A stretch of 64,000 nt of DNA from Tatumella punctata (GTDB lineage: Bacteria > Pseudomonadota > Gammaproteobacteria > Enterobacterales > Enterobacteriaceae): positions 1-64,000 of the forward strand of contig NZ_BAAAFW010000014.1 of assembly GCF_039523735.1 (NCBI RefSeq), written 5' to 3'. The notes beneath the pieces were generated by a model. It searched no databases and was not told the origin of the DNA. It saw only the letters and a program-made list of their open reading frames with translations. Below are positions 23,977 to 33,188 of this stretch, one piece after another (positions within the stretch are counted from its first letter, which is position 1; the number at the start of each line of letters is the position of its first letter). A program made the translations under genes and the position numbers.

Positions 23977-25004
23977 CAGCCCTCCGTCTGTCGGTCGTTG
24001 ATTCGGCCAAACTGGCTGCTGCCGTCGATAGCGAAATGGTCGATATCCCGCAGTTCTTCTTCACTGAAGCGGATATTTTGCAATGCCCCGAGGTTATGCA
24101 GTAATTGTTCCGGTGAACTGACGCCGGTGAGTGCGGAGCTGATCTGTGGCTGGCGCAGTACCCATGCCAGTGCCATCTGCGGTAATGACTGACCACGCTG
24201 TCGGGCAATATTTTCCAGCCCGGCAATGCGGGCAAAGTTTTCCGCACTCAGTTCACGCTGATCAATACTATGACGGCGCAGGGCAGCCGGGGTACTGGCG
24301 GAGTATTTTCCGCTCAGCAGTCCCTGAGCGAGGGTGCTGAAGGCGATAATCCCTGTTCCCTGCCGGGCACAGGTCTCAAGCAGGCTGTCTTCGACCCAGC
24401 GGTTAAACAGGTTATAAGCAGGCTGATGGACCAGCAAAGGAATATGCCACCGTTGCAGTAACCGGGCTATTTCACCGGTTTCTGCTGACGGATAGGAGGA
24501 GATCCCGACATACAGTGCTTTACCCTGTGTCACGGCGCTGGCGAGGGCGGAAGCCGTTTCTTCCAGTGGCGTGGCGGGGTCATAACAGTGGGAATAGAAG
24601 ATATCGACATACTCCAGGCCGAGGCGTTGCAGGCTCTGATTCAGGCTGGCAAGCAGGTATTTCCGCGAGCTGCCTCCCTGGCCGTAAGGCCCCGGCCACA
24701 TATCGTAACCCGCTTTGGTGGAAATAATCAGTTCATCGCGGAAGGGACGAAAATCACGACGAAACACTTCTCCGAAATTTTGTTCGGCACTGCCATAGGG
24801 TGTGCCATAGTTATTTGCCAGGTCAAAATGGGTGATACCGGCGTCAAAGGCACAGCGCAGTAAACTTCGCTGTTGTTCGCGGGTACTGTTATCACCAAAG
24901 TGCTGCCACAGTCCGAGAGAAATGCGCGGCAGTTTTAAACCACTGTTGCCGCAATGCGGATAGGACATGTGCTGATAACGTTGTTCTGCTGGCTGATAAC
25001 TCAT
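23976..25004 (-). CDS. aldo/keto reductase, YghZ-like
   Basis: A 342-residue NADPH-dependent carbonyl reductase of the AKR superfamily. The catalytic tetrad is Asp61 and Tyr66 (F-D-L-A-N-N-Y-G-T-P-Y-G), Lys97 (S-T-K-A-G-Y) and His139 (F-Y-S-H-C-Y-D). The Y-D-M-W-P-G-P-Y-G-Q-G-G-S-S-R-K-Y block is characteristic of the YghZ/Kv-beta-like AKR14 group, which reduces L-glyceraldehyde 3-phosphate and related aldehydes. The ATG at 25004 is chosen over a TTG 15 nt upstream. It starts right after the monooxygenase stop, so the two are co-translated. Confidence 0.88.
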   Translation of the reverse strand: MSYQPAEQRYQHMSYPHCGNSGLKLPRISLGLWQHFGDNSTREQQRSLLRCAFDAGITHFDLANNYGTPYGSAEQNFGEVFRRDFRPFRDELIISTKAGYDMWPGPYGQGGSSRKYLLASLNQSLQRLGLEYVDIFYSHCYDPATPLEETASALASAVTQGKALYVGISSYPSAETGEIARLLQRWHIPLLVHQPAYNLFNRWVEDSLLETCARQGTGIIAFSTLAQGLLSGKYSASTPAALRRHSIDQRELSAENFARIAGLENIARQRGQSLPQMALAWVLRQPQISSALTGVSSPEQLLHNLGALQNIRFSEEELRDIDHFAIDGSSQFGRINDRQTEG

Positions 25005-25005
25005 G

Positions 25006-26340
25006 TTACTGACTCTCAAAAGGCGGATGAAAAGGTGGTGGTGTCAGCCCCAGGTGACTGCGCAGGGTTTTTCCCTGGTAGGATTTTCTGAACAGCCCCC
25101 GGCGCTGTAATTCGGGAATAACCGTCCGGGCAATATCGTCCAGTCCGGCAGGCAGGTGCGGGACCATAATATTGAAACCATCCGCGGCATATTCTTCGAA
25201 CCAGCATTGAAGCTCGTCGGCAATTTGTTGCGCGGTCCCGATTACCGTGTGGTGACCGCGGCCACCGGCAATACGCAGGCCCAGCTCAGCCAGCGTCAGG
25301 TTTTCGCTGGCGGCGATCCCCCGTAGCAGAGCCTGACGGCTCTGCTGCCCTGAATCTGACAGCGGCAGTTCAGGCAGCGGTTGATCCTGCGGATAGCCGG
25401 ACAGGTCAAAATTACCCAGCATTCTGCCTAATAACGCGATACCGACCTCCGGCTGAACCAGTTGCTGGAATTGCTGATACTTTTCTTCGGCTTCCTGCCG
25501 GGACTGGCCGGTGACCAGCAGTACGCCCGGCATAATTTTCAGACTGTTTTCGGGACGCTGGCAGGCACTGAGGCGCTGCCTGACGTCCTGATAGAACTCT
25601 TTAGCTTTTTTCAGATCAGACTGTGCGGTAAATACCAGATCGGCCGTTTTTGCCGCCAGGGCCTTACCGGCCTCCGAGGAACCTGCCTGCACGACCACGG
25701 GTTTACCCTGTGGTGAACGGGCAATATTTAATGGCCCGCTGACCTGAAAATAGTCACCACGGTGATGTAAGGGATGCATTTTTTCCGGACGGTAGGTCTG
25801 ACCTGAAGCCTTATCATAGATAAAGGCATCGTCTTCCCAGCTATTCCACAAACCTTCCACCACCCGGTAAAATTCGGCGGCACGCAGGTAACGTTCCTGA
25901 TGGCTGAAGTGTTGGTGCCGGTTAAAGTTAGCGGCTTCATTGGCGGCATCGGATGTCACCAGATTCCAGCCCGCTCTGCCACCGGACAGGTGATCCAGTG
26001 AGGCAAACTGCCGGGCGATATGATAAGGCTGGTTGTAGCTGGTGGTCGCGGTCGCAATCAGACCAATATGTTGCGTCACCGCCGCCAGCGATGCCAGTAA
26101 TGTGACCGGTTCAAAATAGTTGGAACGGGCCATCTTATGGGCTTCGACAGAATCGAACACCGCCAGACTGTCGGCAAAAAACAGCATATCAAAACAGGCG
26201 CGTTCGGCCGTTTTCGCAATCTGAATATACTGCTGAATATCCAGCGGATCGGGGGCCACCTGTGGGTGGCGCCAGGCCGCGACATGATGCCCGGCCGGAT
26301 GAATAAAAGCCCCCAGCGACAGTTGTTCATTTCTTGGCAT
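25006..26340 (-). CDS. FMN-dependent luciferase-like monooxygenase (NtaA/SnaA/DszA family)
   Basis: A 444-residue flavin monooxygenase. Blocks typical of the NtaA/DszA/SnaA branch are visible: F-F-A-D-S, the N-Y-F-E-P-V-T-L-L-A-S-L region, S-G-G-R-A-G-W-N-L-V-T-S, and G-S-S-E-A-G-K-A-L-A-A-K-T-A-D. Members use reduced FMN from a separate reductase to cleave C-N or C-S bonds or oxidise related compounds. The ATG at 26340 gives the usual N-terminus (L-S-L-G-A-F); 29 upstream codons are unlikely to be translated. No dedicated flavin reductase is adjacent. First gene of the operon with the AKR and SSS carrier. Confidence 0.85.
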   Translation of the reverse strand: MPRNEQLSLGAFIHPAGHHVAAWRHPQVAPDPLDIQQYIQIAKTAERACFDMLFFADSLAVFDSVEAHKMARSNYFEPVTLLASLAAVTQHIGLIATATTSYNQPYHIARQFASLDHLSGGRAGWNLVTSDAANEAANFNRHQHFSHQERYLRAAEFYRVVEGLWNSWEDDAFIYDKASGQTYRPEKMHPLHHRGDYFQVSGPLNIARSPQGKPVVVQAGSSEAGKALAAKTADLVFTAQSDLKKAKEFYQDVRQRLSACQRPENSLKIMPGVLLVTGQSRQEAEEKYQQFQQLVQPEVGIALLGRMLGNFDLSGYPQDQPLPELPLSDSGQQSRQALLRGIAASENLTLAELGLRIAGGRGHHTVIGTAQQIADELQCWFEEYAADGFNIMVPHLPAGLDDIARTVIPELQRRGLFRKSYQGKTLRSHLGLTPPPFHPPFESQ

Positions 26341-26427
26341 AGTAAGTAACCGGTGAGTAATTTTTTCAAAACTATAACCAGACGACGGGTATTTATTTAA
26401 TGCTGATTGGTGCATTACTCTGCACAT

Positions 26428-26903
26428 TTTTTGCTAATCATTGCCTTACTGCCGGAAGACCCCGTGAAATAACGGGAAGTGTGATGAGGTTAGCCGGTTG
26501 TCGCGGTGAAAAATCAGGATATAACGGTTAATTATTACTTATAAATTCCCGGCTTTTTGCCGACAGAGCGCGGGCCTGAAAATGGCCGCAGAACGGCGGG
26601 ACTTACTGCTGACAGTCCCGGTGTATTAGGTGAACAGCCGCAGGGCCAGTGAGCAACGCCTTTCATCGGGGGGATGGATAGCATTATTGCCGGGGGCGGA
26701 GCGGATAAATGTTTTAGCCGGAGAACTGCTGCACTTTTATGATCAGCTAAAACTGCCGCTGGCCCTTGCCGTATCGGGGGGAACTTGCATCACCGGGAAG
26801 AGACGAACCATAGGATTGCCGGGAGGTGACCGGCCGACAGCCGGTTTCAGGTGGTGGCTGCCATTGAAACAGCCGGTAAAACCGGAGAGTAATCACTGAG
26901 ATT
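26428..26903. other. intergenic between the monooxygenase operon and ahr
   Basis: No gene I can support. An 89-codon plus-strand frame (26630-26899) has no recognisable motif and no clear ribosome-binding site. The stretch should hold the monooxygenase operon promoter on the minus strand near 26430-26560, which is A+T-richer. Confidence 0.4.
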
Positions 26904-26924
26904 GCGGCCCGCAAGACGGGCCGC
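26904..26924 (-). terminator. stem-loop downstream of ahr
   Basis: GCGGCCCG/CGGGCCGC, a perfect eight-bp stem with a five-base loop, seven nt past the ahr stop. No T-run follows on the minus strand. Confidence 0.55.
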
Positions 26925-26931
26925 TGAAATA

Positions 26932-27951
26932 TCAGAAATCAGCTTTCAGTACTGCACGGTAACGGGCTTTACCGTCACGGACATGCTGAATAGCCTCATT
27001 GATTTTTGACATCGGGAACAGTTCGGTCTGTGGTTTGACGCCGGAACGGGCCGCCAGTTTTACCAGACTGCGCAGCTCGTGAGGAGAACCGGTCGAAGAA
27101 CCGGAAAGGCTGCGGTCACCGGCAATCAGGGTAAAGGCCGGGACTTCAAACGGTTTCATTACGGCGCCGACGGTATGGAAACTGCCATTGTAAGCCAGCG
27201 CCTGGAAATACGGCATCCAGTCCAGAGACACATTGATGGTATTAATGATCAGGTCGAACTGACCCGCCAGTGCTGTAAGTGCTTCAGGATCACGGCTGTT
27301 AACCACTTTATCCGCCCCCATCGCCAGAATTTCCGCTTCTTTCGACGGTGATGAGCTAAACGCGGTCACCTCACAGCCCATTGCATGCAGTAACTTGATG
27401 GCAATGTGTCCCAGCCCGCCAATCCCGATCACGCCGACACGGCTGGTCGCGGTGATATGGTGCTGCAGTAACGGTTTGAATACCGTAATACCGCCGCACA
27501 ACAGCGGGCCGGCAGATTCGATATCCAGCGCTTCCGGTAACGGGATCACCCACTGCCAGTCGGCACGGATCTTCTCGGCAAAGCCACCACGGTTCAGGAT
27601 AGTGGGTACGCTGCCCTGCTGACAGTTGCTCTGACTGCCGCTGATACAGGCGTCACAGTGACCACAGCTGCGGGCTGTCCAGCCAATGCCGACCCGCTGG
27701 CCGATTTTCAGGCCTTTGCTCTGTGCGGCTGCGCCCAGAGCGTGGACACGGCCGACAATTTCGTGGCCTGCAACCAGCGGATATTGTGAAATTCCCCATT
27801 CATTATCGATCATCGACAAATCCGAGTGGCAGATACCGCAGTATTCTACTTTGACTTCAACATCTTCGGCAGCAAGCTCGCCGGCATCAAATTCATACAG
27901 TTCCAGTTCTGCGCCAGCTTCTGCTGCGGCGTAGCTTTTAATCTTGCTCAT
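26932..27951 (-). CDS. ahr: NADPH-dependent aldehyde reductase Ahr
   Basis: 339 residues, equal in length and near-identical in pattern to E. coli Ahr (YjgB), a zinc-dependent cinnamyl-alcohol-dehydrogenase-type reductase. Catalytic zinc ligands are Cys41 (G-I-C-H-S-D) and the H-E pair at 63-64; structural zinc Cys are 96, 99, 102 and 110. The nucleotide-binding motif is G-I-G-G-L-G-H-I-A. It reduces medium and long-chain aldehydes to alcohols. Monocistronic, with AGGAGA before the ATG. Confidence 0.93.
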   Translation of the reverse strand: MSKIKSYAAAEAGAELELYEFDAGELAAEDVEVKVEYCGICHSDLSMIDNEWGISQYPLVAGHEIVGRVHALGAAAQSKGLKIGQRVGIGWTARSCGHCDACISGSQSNCQQGSVPTILNRGGFAEKIRADWQWVIPLPEALDIESAGPLLCGGITVFKPLLQHHITATSRVGVIGIGGLGHIAIKLLHAMGCEVTAFSSSPSKEAEILAMGADKVVNSRDPEALTALAGQFDLIINTINVSLDWMPYFQALAYNGSFHTVGAVMKPFEVPAFTLIAGDRSLSGSSTGSPHELRSLVKLAARSGVKPQTELFPMSKINEAIQHVRDGKARYRAVLKADF

Positions 27952-28067
27952 GATGTTCTCCTCTCAAGGGTGTGGTTGTCAGTGTAGAACATTACACGAC
28001 AGTCACGGAAAAAACGTCGCGGAGAATATTACATTACTGCGGGCAGGGGTTACCCGTTATTGCGGAA

Positions 28068-28091
28068 ACGGCCTGCGGGAAAGCAGGCCGT
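28068..28091 (-). terminator. stem-loop downstream of the fumarase gene
   Basis: On the minus strand ACGGCCTGC/GCAGGCCGT, a nine-bp stem with a six-base loop, followed by TTTCC. It lies 13 nt past the fumarase stop and probably ends that transcript. Confidence 0.6.
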
Positions 28092-28103
28092 GATTGTTTG
28101 CGG

Positions 28104-29750
28104 TTATTTTGCGCAACCGGCACACTGGTTTTGTAGGATCTGGCTGAAAAAGTTGTTTCCTTTATCGTCTACCAGAATAAATGCCGGGAAGTTTTGTACT
28201 TCAATTTTCCAGATGGCTTCCATACCCAGTTCCGGGTATTCGACACACTCGAGGCTTTTTACGCTCTGTTGTGCCAGTACCGCTGCCGGTCCGCCGATAC
28301 TGCCAAGATAAAATCCGCCATGTTTCTGACAGGCATCGGTAACCTGCTGACTGCGGTTACCTTTTGCCAGCATAATCATGCTGCCGCCATGGGCCTGAAG
28401 CAGATCAACATAAGAGTCCATACGCCCGGCGGTGGTCGGGCCGAGGGAGCCGGAGGCATAGCCAGCCGGTGTTTTGGCCGGGCCGGCATAATATACCGGA
28501 TGATCTTTGATGTATTGCGGCAGATCTTCGCCGTTATCCAGCCGTTCTTTCAGCTTCGCATGGGCAATATCACGCGCCACAATAATGGTGCCGTTCAGTG
28601 ACAGCCGGGTAGAGACCGGATACTGTGTCAGCAGGGCGAGTATCTCTTTCATCGGCCGGTTAAGGTCGATATCCACTACCGTACTTTCGCCTTCCCGGCG
28701 CAGATGTTCCGGGATCAGTCTGGCCGGATTATGTTCCAGCTTTTCAATCCACACCCCCTGGCGATTAATTTTGGCTTTAATATTCCGGTCCGCGGAACAG
28801 GACACCCCCATTCCTATCGGACAGGAGGCGCCGTGGCGTGGCAGGCGGATGACCCGGATATCATGGGCAAAATATTTACCACCGAATTGTGCACCCAGCC
28901 CGAGGCTGTGAGCTTCTTTTAACAACGCCTGTTCAAGTTCCGTATCACGGAAAGCCTGTCCATAGTGATTACCTTCAGTTGGCAGTCCGTCGTAATAATG
29001 GGTGGATGCCAGTTTCACCGTTTTCAGGGTACTTTCGGCGGAGGTACCGCCGATCACAAAGGCAATATGGTAGGGCGGGCAGGCCGCAGTGCCGAGAGTG
29101 CGCATTTTCTCCACCAGGTATTGCTGCAGTTTACCCGGACTGAGCAGTGCCTTGGTTTCCTGATAGAGATAGGTTTTGTTCGCTGAACCGCCGCCTTTGG
29201 CGATACAGAGAAATTTATATTCATCACCATCGACACTGTACAGATCAATCTGCGCCGGCAGGTTGGTGCCTGTATTCACTTCTTTATACATGTCCAGTGC
29301 AGCATTCTGCGAATAACGCAGATTATCCTGCCGGAAAGTATTAAATACGCCGCGGGACAGGCTGGTTTCATCACCGCCACCGGTCCAGATCCGCTGGCCT
29401 TTTTTGCCCATAATGATCGCGGTTCCCGTATCCTGACAGGTTGGCAGAATACCTTTGGCAGCAATCTCTGAATTTCTCAGAAATTGTAAGGCGACATAGC
29501 GATCGTTTTCACTGGCTTCAGGATCAGCAAGAATAGCCGCCACCTGTTGCTGGTGGGCGGTACGCAGCATAAATGATGCATCATGGAATGCCTGCTGAGC
29601 CAGCAGGGTGAGTGCTTCCGGGGCGACTTTGATCACCTCTTCGCCGTCAAAACTGGCAACTGAGACATAATCACTGCTCAGCAGGTAATAGTCAGTCTGA
29701 TCTTCGGTGACCGGAAAAGGGTCCTGATAATGGAAAGGTGTATTCGACAT
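28104..29750 (-). CDS. fumB: class I (iron-sulfur) fumarate hydratase, FumA/FumB type
   Basis: 548 residues, the E. coli FumA/FumB length, highly similar throughout. The iron-sulfur Cys occur in L-P-T-C-Q-D-T-G-T-A, G-M-G-V-S-C-S-A-D and near G-T-A-A-C-P-P-Y-H. It interconverts malate and fumarate with an oxygen-sensitive 4Fe-4S cluster. FumA and FumB are too alike to separate by eye; the fumB name rests on context, since it follows a DASS carboxylate carrier whose promoter has an FNR box, implying anaerobic use. FumB-type enzymes also accept D-tartrate. Confidence 0.85.
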   Translation of the reverse strand: MSNTPFHYQDPFPVTEDQTDYYLLSSDYVSVASFDGEEVIKVAPEALTLLAQQAFHDASFMLRTAHQQQVAAILADPEASENDRYVALQFLRNSEIAAKGILPTCQDTGTAIIMGKKGQRIWTGGGDETSLSRGVFNTFRQDNLRYSQNAALDMYKEVNTGTNLPAQIDLYSVDGDEYKFLCIAKGGGSANKTYLYQETKALLSPGKLQQYLVEKMRTLGTAACPPYHIAFVIGGTSAESTLKTVKLASTHYYDGLPTEGNHYGQAFRDTELEQALLKEAHSLGLGAQFGGKYFAHDIRVIRLPRHGASCPIGMGVSCSADRNIKAKINRQGVWIEKLEHNPARLIPEHLRREGESTVVDIDLNRPMKEILALLTQYPVSTRLSLNGTIIVARDIAHAKLKERLDNGEDLPQYIKDHPVYYAGPAKTPAGYASGSLGPTTAGRMDSYVDLLQAHGGSMIMLAKGNRSQQVTDACQKHGGFYLGSIGGPAAVLAQQSVKSLECVEYPELGMEAIWKIEVQNFPAFILVDDKGNNFFSQILQNQCAGCAK

Positions 29751-29899
29751 GTTTTCTCACTTAATCGGCAGCAACGGGATGCCGTTGCGCTTCGCAAAAT
29801 ACTGATGGTAATTATTATGTCCCCCCGCCACCCGCTGATAGCGGTCGCGGAGGGATAATCATTTAACGCATTAATACCTGCAGCGATAAACCCGATCTG

Positions 29900-31414
29900 T
29901 CAGCCGAAGACCATCGCCATCCATGGATAGCCGATAAGCAGCAGGGCCGCAAGAAAGATAGCCCCGAAAATGGTCCCGAGACGCCAGTAATCGGCGGTTG
30001 GCAGATAGCCGCTGCCATAGTATATCGGGCTTGGTCCGGTACCGTAAGGGGTGATAATCCCCATGATCCCCAGGGATGTGACCATCATCAGACAAAAAAC
30101 CTGCATATCCAGGCCCGGGATAGTGGCGGCAATGGTCAGCATCGCCGGCAGCAGAGCGGTGGTATGTGCCGTGGTACTGGCGAACAGATAGTGCAGCAAA
30201 AAGAACGCCACCACTAAGATAAGGCTGGCGACGCCCGGCGATATTCCTCCCATCAGTGCCCCGCCTTCTTTACCCAGCCAGCTAATAAATCCGGTGGAGG
30301 AAAGGCCATCAGCCAGGGCGACCAGGGTGGCAAACCAGGCAAAGGTATTCCAGGCGGCTTTATTACCGGTGATATCGCTCCAGTTCAGTACCCCGGTCCA
30401 TAACATCAGGGTAATGACCAGCATGGCAGCCATCGCCGGTTCAATCCAGCGGGTGGCAAAGATCCACATTGCCAGAGCAGCGCAGACAAAGACCAGTAGC
30501 AGAATTTCGTTACGCGACAGTCTGCCGAGTTTCTCCAGCTCACGGGTTGCCCAGCGGGGGACTTCATCATTGACTTTGACTTCCGGCGGATAAAACAGAT
30601 ACGCCAGCAACGGCATCAGCAGAATCAGGATCACTCCGACCGGCAGAAAGGCGATAAACCAGTTACCCCAGGAAATCGTGATACCGGTGATACTTTTAAC
30701 CAGCGCCAGGGCCAGCAAGTTGGGGGCCAGAGCAGACAGAAACATAGAGCTGGTAATACAGGCCGCGGTAATGGCGACCCACATCAGATAAGAGCCGATC
30801 CGCCTGGCGCTGGGGTCATTAGGCTTAGAGTCATACAATGGCGGCAGGTTGGCAATAATCGGGTAGATGGTGCCCCCGCTACGGGCGGTGTTGGAAGGCG
30901 TAAAAGGGGCCAGCAGTAAATCAGCAAAGGTGATGGCATAACCGAGAGTCAGGCTGCGGCGCCCCAGGTATTTCACCAGTATCAGGGCAAGACGACGGCC
31001 GAACTGCGTTTTGTCATAACCGGCAGCAAACATAAAGGCACCGAAAATCAGCCATACAGTGGAATTCCCGAAACCACTGACGGCCCATTTAAATGATTGC
31101 CCAGCCAGTTTAAACCCGGCAGCAGCCTGTTGTTCCGGGCTGAACAGCAGCCACTGACTGAACAGTGCAATCACGACTACGCCGGTCAGACCAATCACTG
31201 CCCCGGGTAACGGCTCAAAAATCAACCCGACAATCACCCCGACGAAAATAGCGAAGAAATGCCATGCATAAGGAGGAAGTCCTGCCGGCACCGGTACAGC
31301 TAATAACAACAGTGCAACAATTATTGGCAGTAGCAACAATATCAAACGGTTTTTTTTGCCTGCGGCAGGGGGAGACCCGTTCAGCGGCGGTGCAGTATTT
31401 AATTTTACGTTCAT
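29900..31414 (-). CDS. DASS-family dicarboxylate/tricarboxylate transporter
   Basis: A 504-residue inner-membrane carrier of the divalent anion/sodium symporter family (CitT/TtdT branch). Both substrate/cation motifs are visible: P-F-T-P-S-N-T-A-R (SNT) in the first half and A-S-T-T-A-H-T-T in the second. About 12 helices. E. coli CitT and TtdT are citrate or tartrate:succinate antiporters of 487 residues. The same-strand fumarase starts 149 nt downstream, so an anaerobic operon importing malate, tartrate, citrate or fumarate is likely. Confidence 0.85.
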   Translation of the reverse strand: MNVKLNTAPPLNGSPPAAGKKNRLILLLLPIIVALLLLAVPVPAGLPPYAWHFFAIFVGVIVGLIFEPLPGAVIGLTGVVVIALFSQWLLFSPEQQAAAGFKLAGQSFKWAVSGFGNSTVWLIFGAFMFAAGYDKTQFGRRLALILVKYLGRRSLTLGYAITFADLLLAPFTPSNTARSGGTIYPIIANLPPLYDSKPNDPSARRIGSYLMWVAITAACITSSMFLSALAPNLLALALVKSITGITISWGNWFIAFLPVGVILILLMPLLAYLFYPPEVKVNDEVPRWATRELEKLGRLSRNEILLLVFVCAALAMWIFATRWIEPAMAAMLVITLMLWTGVLNWSDITGNKAAWNTFAWFATLVALADGLSSTGFISWLGKEGGALMGGISPGVASLILVVAFFLLHYLFASTTAHTTALLPAMLTIAATIPGLDMQVFCLMMVTSLGIMGIITPYGTGPSPIYYGSGYLPTADYWRLGTIFGAIFLAALLLIGYPWMAMVFG

Positions 31415-31601
31415 CGTCTTTTTCTGTTAGTAGTTTAAATATTAAGGTAGCAGCGTACAGGTAATATTGCATTTCCGGCGATAGTTTTATTCCGTATGAG
31501 CGGAAGCCGTTGAAATAGCGCTTGTAATTATATCCGGCATAGTACCTCATCTGACTGACAGATAAAGTGTTTATATCATCGGCGCTCTCTTTTTTTAGCC
31601 G

Positions 31602-31615
31602 TTGATCCTGATCAA
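31602..31615. promoter_or_regulatory. FNR box upstream of the DASS carrier
   Basis: TTGATCCTGATCAA is a perfect match to TTGAT-N4-ATCAA. On the minus strand, toward the carrier, a TATAAA-like -10 (31570-31575) lies about 40-45 bases from the box centre, close to class II activator spacing. It predicts anaerobic activation of the carrier and probably the fumarase gene. Confidence 0.8.
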
Positions 31616-31619
31616 CGAA

Positions 31620-32250
31620 CTGGAATTAAAATTCATATGATTTTATTGAGCAGAACATATATTTTTGACATAAATTATGGTTGTTCTTGTATGAAGTACC
31701 GCAGCATGAGAGAAGTAATGCCTCAGGTCTGACATGCTCTGTATACGGAAAATGAGGTTATTATTGTATAAATATCAGTGCGGCGGTTTGCTGTGCGATT
31801 AAAATTGACCTGCAGCTTATACGGTACTGCTAATGGCTATGGCCTGCGGGGGGAAGCTTCCGGAGAGTACTGTCACAACCACAACATTATTGATGCGACA
31901 TGGCCGGAAGAAAGATGCTTAGTACACCTTTATTTCAATAAATGTCCTTGATAGTTGCAGTCAGATACTATTTACATTTCCATTTTTCACCCGATCTCGT
32001 ACCCTTAATGCACGGGATAAAACATAAGTCACAGAGTCGGCCTGGTTAACTGTAACATCTGGTAAAAGTCCCTACAGGGAAACCGGTATAGCTTCCCTTA
32101 TCCGGTGTACGGTGATATGCCATGGCCCGCCTGCCATCAGGCTACTTGAGACGGATGTATTATTTACCAGAGTTAACTCATTAGTGGCATAAACCAATGC
32201 GTTCCTGTATTCAGCATAAACTGAAAGATGCAGACTGACATCCGGGGGCA
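31620..32250. other. A+T-rich gene-free stretch left of the O-antigen promoter
   Basis: No gene supported on either strand; stop codons are dense. The base composition drifts from the G+C-rich left flank to the A+T-rich polysaccharide locus. A 61-codon minus-strand frame near 32072-32257 has no recognisable motif. Likely a locus boundary with decayed sequence. Confidence 0.4.
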
Positions 32251-32280
32251 TGTACAAAAACTTTTAGCGAAGTGTATAAT
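32251..32280 (+). promoter_or_regulatory. candidate promoter of the O-antigen locus
   Basis: TGTACA (32251-32256), an 18-base spacer and a perfect TATAAT (32275-32280). The start would fall near 32287, about 85 nt before the ops element, the arrangement expected for an RfaH-controlled polysaccharide operon. Confidence 0.55.
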
Positions 32281-32351
32281 CAGAAACCGTAATTTAAATT
32301 TTCATCTGTTTTAAATTTATAGAATTAGTTTAAAAATTTAGCTGAAATGGC

Positions 32352-32385
32352 AAGGTGGGAGCCAACCCAGGGGCGGTAGCGTTGT
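32352..32385 (+). promoter_or_regulatory. JUMPstart element with ops (RfaH loading site)
   Basis: The 3' half of the conserved JUMPstart is seen as CCCAGGGGCGGTAGCGTT with the ops core GGCGGTAGCG at 32372-32381; the upstream part G-G-T-G-G-G-A-G-C-C-A-A is a looser match. ops pauses RNA polymerase and recruits RfaH, which suppresses termination in long polysaccharide operons. Confidence 0.88.
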
Positions 32386-33188
32386 TAAATGTCACTTTAA
32401 CTGGTGACTTTCAGGCAATATCAGGCAATAACTGTTGTGCACAGGCCTGATAACGGCGACTAGCTTGCAATAGAGACCCATCAAAACATGAGATAATCTA
32501 ATACTCGCGGGTGATTAAAACCGTCCCGGGACCCCGGTTCTGTTTTAGCACATGAATTTTTCTCACGAGATCATTGCAGTATTGTAGCCAAATAAGCGGG
32601 TCAGCCCCGGACAGACCTGTAATCTGTACTTTTCAGAAGAAAGCTGACTGAGTGATGTAACTATTAAATTTTAGATTCAGGGGGTTAAGAGCATTGAATC
32701 TGCTGCTCAGGGAGAGTAAAAATTTCTCCTTACAAACTTTGTGGCATAACAATCTGAAATGTCAGCTTGCTCTCAGTGTGTTGAATTATAAGGGTTCTGT
32801 GGCAGAAATATCGGATTAGCCGTTGTGGGAAAATATTATATTTTTTATGGTATCAGGTTTACCTTCGGCTAAGTAAATTTTTTAGCAAGAGAACTGATAA
32901 CTGAAGTATGGAACATGAGTATCTTTTTCTTTCCGTAACAGCACGATAGTCAGATATACAACAGGCTGTTAATCCGAGTATTTTCATGTAAATACAAATC
33001 AGATCTTTTCCAGGATGTCATTTGTTTTAACTGGCACGTCAGTCGGGGGTATGAATGACTTCATATGCACCTAAGTGCTATATCTGAAAACCAGGGTTTG
33101 ACATTTGTTATCTGGATAGAATCTGTCTGTCGCAGATAAGGTCTCTTACCCGCAGGATCGTCATATAAAATCTGGTAAAAAACTTATT
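32386..33188 (+). other. 0.8-kb untranslated leader between JUMPstart and wzm
   Basis: No open frame of note on either strand. This is long for the gap between JUMPstart and a first O-antigen gene, which is commonly a few hundred bases or less. It may be a leftover of a displaced earlier locus, or hold a small RNA I cannot identify. The region before wzm lacks a good Shine-Dalgarno sequence. Confidence 0.45.

Noticed and set aside
25728..26369. Minus-strand frames inside the monooxygenase
   Set aside because: Out-of-frame shadows with no family resemblance.
26630..26899. 89-codon plus-strand frame before ahr
   Set aside because: No recognisable domain, no ribosome-binding site, odd Gly/Arg/Pro-rich composition.
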